Assembly: GCA_039105265.1 (NCBI GenBank)
Contig: JAPFFF010000015.1
Span: 1,798,001-1,862,000, forward strand
DNA length: 64,000 nucleotides
Direction of reading: 5' to 3'
DNA from: Tritrichomonas musculus
Lineage: Eukaryota; Parabasalia; Tritrichomonadida; Tritrichomonadidae
In this document: positions 60,506 through 64,000 of the stretch, piece after piece
Numbering within the stretch: the first letter of the stretch is position 1
How the letters are laid out: each line of letters starts with the position of its first letter
Translations under genes and position numbers: made by a program
The notes under the pieces: generated by a model
What the model was told of the DNA's origin: nothing
The model's input: the letters and a program-made list of their open reading frames with translations, nothing else
Database searches by the model: none

Positions 60506-61585
60506 ATCGAATTTGCTTATTAAAAGTTTTTTTGGTATGCTAATAAAAAAAAAAAAAAGAAAAAAGAAATATATTAATTATTGTGAATATTAATTATATT
60601 ATTGAGAACATAAGATTAAAAAAGATCATCAAAGCCATATACCAATATTGAAATCTTAAAATTATTTATAAGATATTTTTCAAGTAACTGATGCCCAGAA
60701 AGGTCGAAAATATAGTTATTAATGTTTTTATTTAAATATTTAGAATCGCTTTTGATCATACTTAAAGAAAAATAAAAATGAGTTATATAGTTATATAGAT
60801 AATAAAACCTGAATTTACAATTTAGGTTTTATCATATTGTTCTCTTTCTATTTGATTATTTTGTTTCCTAAAAAAATAAAAATACGAAAAAGATCACATT
60901 TAGAATTATGTAAAATTTGTGATTATTAAGTTTGTATTGAATTTTATACAATTGTTTAATTGCCTCATTTGCCTTTCATGGTTATTATTCAGTGGGGAAA
61001 ATGACCAATCGAGAATTTGAATTAAAAAGTCCCAATCATTTAATTGTAAACGTTCTAATGTTTTTTTGATGAAGAGCCTTGAATTTTCCTTTCTCAAAGA
61101 TAAGCATCTGATACGAGCGTTGTTTCTAAAGGAGCATTCTTCATGCTTACTTTTTTGATTTAATTAATTAGCGCATCGATTTTAATTCTAATACTCTCGC
61201 TATATTATACAATAATTTGCTTTTTTCTATTTCAAAATAAGTTTCCCTTGATCTTAACATTTTTTCACAACTGCATATATTCAAACTTTCAGTATAAAAC
61301 GTAAATCTCCAAGATTATTAATATTATATGTCAAGAGCGCACTTTCTCTATTTGGTGTATTTTCTAAATTATTGGCCTTATGTTTTATGTTTATTTTGTA
61401 GAATATTTAAAGGAAAAAAAGAAATGGATAAAATTCAAGCAAAAAAATTTATTTCAATTTTGTTATAAATACAAAATCTTAATTGAATGAAAAAGTGTAC
61501 TTTTTTATAAGAAAAAAAATTAGCCGCCAAAAAAGGCTAATGTGAGGTCAAATGCTATTTTAAATAATTTTAGAGCCTGTCTAAA
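60506..61585. other. Intergenic region
   Basis: Over 1 kb, A/T-rich. A 63-codon minus-strand frame (60906-61097, basic and Asn-rich) is weak. A small inverted repeat TTAGCC/GGCTAA (61520-61540) sits 45 bases before the RBR start. No exact TCAAAAAGTT copy. Confidence 0.45.
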
Positions 61586-62734
61586 ATGGAAAATAGCAAA
61601 GTTTTTCTCTGTAGATGCTGTTTTCATTATAAGAGTAAAAAACATATGCGCAAGTGTTCAGAAGGCCATCCAGTATGCGTATCTTGTATTAAAAAATCAA
61701 TATATACAAAAATTGGAGAAGGTAATCCTTCATCACAATGCATTGCTATGTGCTCTGATGAAATTTGTAATGGAACCTACTCATATGAATTACTTAGAAG
61801 TATTGTTGGAACAGAAACTATGAACGAAATGACTAAGATCGAATCAATGAATGCAGTTTATCATTCAAATATCCGCGATATGTTTGTTTGCGCTCATTGT
61901 GGCTATCAATTTTCACTCATCAATAAGAAAGCATATCGTGTCAAATGTTGCCCAATATGCCAAAAAGGAACATGCGTTCGTTGTGGACTTAAAGAGCATC
62001 CTGGAAGGACATGCAAAGTTGCCATAAATGATGAACGTCTTCATCAAAAAGGTATTTCTATATGTCCAAAATGCCGATGCGAATTTATTAAAGATAAAGG
62101 ATGTAATATGATTAAATGTTCGAAATGTGGTACAAGGTTTTGCTATGTATGCGGGAAAATTTTGCCAGATTCAATCGGTTATAAACATTTTTCATACGCC
62201 AAAAAATGTCCAAAAAATAGATGTCCTCTTAGATCAAAAATCAGCGTGAATAGAGATATTGAAGCGAAATTACAGGATATTTTACAAAGTTTTATTAACG
62301 AGGACAAAGCTATTAGCGAAAATCGATCGTTAAGTATAGAATGGTCTAACGAAAATGAAAACCAATTAATCAGGCAAGAAAATTCTAACAAAAAAGAGAA
62401 TTTATCAATTAATAAAGAATTATCTCACGAAAATGAGAACCAACTATTTATCCAAGAGATATCCAACGTAAATGAAAACCAGCTAATTTACCAGCAATGG
62501 TCTAACGCAAATGAAAACCAACTAATTATCCAAAATTTGTCTAAAGTATGTGAAAATCAGTTAATTCACCAACAATTAGCTGACGTAAATGAAAATCAGC
62601 TAATTGATCAACAATTGGCTAACGTAAATGAAAATCAGCTAATTGATCAACAATTGGCTAACGTAAATGAAAATCAATTTCAATATCAAGAATTGTTTGA
62701 TCGCCTGCATAGCCAACTAAGTGTCTTATTTTAA
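61586..62734 (+). CDS. RBR-type E3 ubiquitin ligase (RNF216/TRIAD3-like) with 13-residue repeat tail
   Basis: 382 residues. RING1-like cysteines open the protein (FLCRCCFHYKSKKHMRKCSE, then GHPVCVSCIKKS). The in-between-RING domain (about 90-145) contains FVCAHCGYQF and VKCCPICQKGTCVRCGLKEH. RING2 follows, ISICPKCRCEFIKDKGCNMI then KCGTRFCYVCGK, where the Cys of GCNMI is the expected catalytic thiol. The spacing and GxNxMxC pattern fit RBR ligases, closest in my recollection to RNF216. From residue 257 the protein is nine tandem 13-residue units (consensus NENQLIxQQLANV), an unusual extension. Predicted function: ubiquitin transfer by a RING/HECT-hybrid mechanism. Confidence 0.8.
   Translation: MENSKVFLCRCCFHYKSKKHMRKCSEGHPVCVSCIKKSIYTKIGEGNPSSQCIAMCSDEICNGTYSYELLRSIVGTETMNEMTKIESMNAVYHSNIRDMFVCAHCGYQFSLINKKAYRVKCCPICQKGTCVRCGLKEHPGRTCKVAINDERLHQKGISICPKCRCEFIKDKGCNMIKCSKCGTRFCYVCGKILPDSIGYKHFSYAKKCPKNRCPLRSKISVNRDIEAKLQDILQSFINEDKAISENRSLSIEWSNENENQLIRQENSNKKENLSINKELSHENENQLFIQEISNVNENQLIYQQWSNANENQLIIQNLSKVCENQLIHQQLADVNENQLIDQQLANVNENQLIDQQLANVNENQFQYQELFDRLHSQLSVLF
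62354..62698 (+). repeat. 39-bp coding tandem repeat (about nine units)
   Basis: The units begin AATGAAAAYCARYTAATT and keep strict 39-bp spacing. The seventh and eighth units are nearly identical, showing recent duplication, while the first units are diverged. Confidence 0.85.
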
Positions 62735-63130
62735 CCAAGCAGAGATTTAATGTTGGTTAAATCATTTTGTTAATATAAATAAAAATTGTTTTTTTTTTTT
62801 CAAAAATGATATATTTTTTTCTTTTTTACATGAGATTAAAAAAAATTTCGTTTTAGTATCATTATGTGTATAAACGTTGCATAAAACAGAAAATTTAAAT
62901 TATCATCATAATTATAGTATTGTGAATAATATTAATTTTATTTAAATAGAAACACGCTTAATAATTGGATTAAGATTGAATAAATATGGAATAAATATAT
63001 CTATATGTAGAAAAAAAGTTTTCGTAATTGTGAATAAAATCAGGATTTTTGTAAAATATTTTTTTCTGTTGGTTATTAAATTATAGTAGATTGATATAAT
63101 TTTTCTTTTTTTCTTTGTAAAGCTGTAAAA
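62735..63130. other. Convergent spacer
   Basis: A/T-rich sequence with T runs near 62790 and no gene. Confidence 0.55.
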
Positions 63131-63544
63131 TTAAGAATTTGAGGCTGAAGATTGCGTCAAAGAATTTTGATCGTTAAAATATTTGGTTATAACTTCAAGT
63201 TGATTTTTGCAATCAGAAAAGCATTTACCAGCAAGATGATTAGTAAAACGTGGAGCATCGATCTCTTCTTTGCAAACCGGGCATACCTGTCTTCTGGGTA
63301 AAGGAGCTGAATCGAGCATTAAATCTTTATATGGAAACGGAGGAACAATTGGTTCATTAGCTATTAATTCATTAACAGACAAAGACTTTGGAAAACCTAA
63401 TTCTTTCCGGAAAAAGTCAATAACAGTTTTAAAAGTAATTTCATCAACAAAATCATTGTACACTCCGTCAACTTGTTTCAATGCTTGATCAAGTTTATGT
63501 TTTTTCCAACTAACAAATTGGATAGTTTTTGGTTGTTTATTCAT
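63131..63544 (-). CDS. Sgf11/ATXN7L3-like zinc-finger protein
   Basis: 137 residues from ATG 63544 (the longer frame starts at a TTG). A single zinc finger, CPVCKEEIDAPRFTNHLAGK followed by C (about 90-110), has the C-x2-C-x9-H-x4-C-like spacing and the RFxxHL core of Sgf11/ATXN7L3 fingers, which anchor the SAGA deubiquitinase module to nucleosomes. The N-terminal half has helices (WKKHKLDQALKQVDGVYNDF) that could be the coactivator-binding part. The finger alone supports the call, so confidence is moderate. ATXN7-type fingers are an alternative. Confidence 0.5.
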   Translation of the reverse strand: MNKQPKTIQFVSWKKHKLDQALKQVDGVYNDFVDEITFKTVIDFFRKELGFPKSLSVNELIANEPIVPPFPYKDLMLDSAPLPRRQVCPVCKEEIDAPRFTNHLAGKCFSDCKNQLEVITKYFNDQNSLTQSSASNS

Positions 63545-63614
63545 TTTTAAAAATGTCAATGATAATAACTATCAATTTTTTGAATGAAAAAAAAAAGAGA
63601 TTTTCAGTTTATAA

Positions 63615-64000
63615 AAGGAGAAAAAATCTAAATACGATGTACCACAGTTAATTGAAGTAACAACAAATTTCATCACTGAGAATTTTGACGATTTATTTTT
63701 TCAATCGATTTCATTCAAATTACAAATTATATCAGCCAATTTAAACAATGATTTTGACAAATTAAAAGAATTATTATGTGATACAACTACTGAAGAAAAC
63801 AAAATAGCTTCAAATATAAACAAATTCATTGAAAATAATAGTTCTATTGAATCTTCATATTTCAATTATTGATCGAATTCTACAGAAAAGTTTTCAACAC
63901 AATTATGAAAAAGAACGATCATAATGTTATTGAATTTTTGTTTGAGTATCTTGATAAGCATGGAAGAGAAGCGTCTGTCTTGTTTTCTTACGTGAATTTT
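63615..64000 (+). pseudogene. Decayed fragment of a trichomonad BTB/repeat-family protein
   Basis: A frame without a start codon (63615-63872) reads KYDVPQLIEVTTNFITENFD and DKLKELLCDTTTEENKIASN. After a stop and a frame change, FLFEYLDKHGREASVLFSYV follows to the window end. The latter phrase recalls a large parabasalid family (BTB/POZ or ankyrin-associated). The gene is truncated and shifted, and may continue beyond the window. Confidence 0.4.

Noticed and set aside
60906-61097. 63-codon minus-strand frame between Myb and RBR genes
   Set aside because: Protein-like in part but short, isolated and without homology signs.
1-64000. tRNA, rRNA, riboswitch and CRISPR signals
   Set aside because: No cloverleaf-like box A/B pair, conserved rRNA segment or regularly spaced repeat array was recognised by eye. 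A covariance-model scan would be decisive.
1-64000. Spliceosomal introns
   Set aside because: The main genes are open throughout, and I saw no convincing trichomonad-type 5' GTATGT paired with a branch/3' ACTAACACACAG-like signal.

Overview
This window is nuclear DNA of an A+T-rich, gene-dense, essentially intronless protist. It is most likely a parabasalid, and Tritrichomonas is my best guess. The basis is the combination of long uninterrupted reading frames (one of 3161 codons), short intergenic A/T-rich spacers, a Pmp-like beta-helix surface protein, a giant BEACH protein, a multi-membrane-span PAS/cyclase-homology protein, papain-family proteases, three-repeat Myb proteins and an island of several unrelated transposons including a protein-primed-type DNA polymerase B element. 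No rRNA, tRNA or CRISPR was recognised.

Layout. 1-249 is the end of an unidentified gene. 452-1485 is a decayed hAT transposon with perfect terminal repeats and an 8-bp target duplication, sitting 10-20 bases upstream of a PARP gene (1504-3162). 3.5-16.2 kb is a host block: a PH-AGC kinase (-), a TBL1-like LisH/WD40 protein (+), a VPS9 protein (-), a frame-broken papain-type protease (+), an epsin-like ENTH protein (+) and a seven-pass membrane protein (+).

16.4-26.7 kb is a mobile-element island: a 1.7-kb TA-flanked inverted-repeat element, a Fot1/pogo-like transposase with two in-frame stops, a small inverted-repeat unit with a repetitive arm, and a broken 4-kb polymerase-B element with about 0.2-kb terminal inverted repeats. 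A second member of the seven-pass membrane family (27.0-29.3 kb, -) lies on the far side of the island.

30.8-44.4 kb carries the BEACH giant, a Pmp-like surface protein, two small unknown proteins and a DENND10-like protein. 45.4-53.1 kb mixes an apparently intact Tc1/mariner DD34E transposase, several solo transposon ends and foldbacks with an 835-residue orphan and a Qb-SNARE. 53.2-62.7 kb holds a cyclase-homology membrane protein that lacks the usual metal-binding residues, an Ap4A phosphorylase-like HIT protein, a Myb protein and an RBR-type ubiquitin ligase with a 13-residue repeat tail. The window closes with an Sgf11-like zinc-finger protein (-) and a decayed fragment of a trichomonad repeat/BTB-type protein.

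Several host genes belong to endomembrane traffic (VPS9 exchange factor, epsin, BEACH, DENND10-like, Vti1-like SNARE) and to signalling and chromatin (kinase, PARP, cyclase homologue, TBL1, Sgf11, Myb). They look like ordinary scattered genes, not an operon. The best unexplained cross-window signal is a 10-mer, TCAAAAAGTT, that recurs in non-coding DNA, often just upstream of start codons of both host genes and a transposase.
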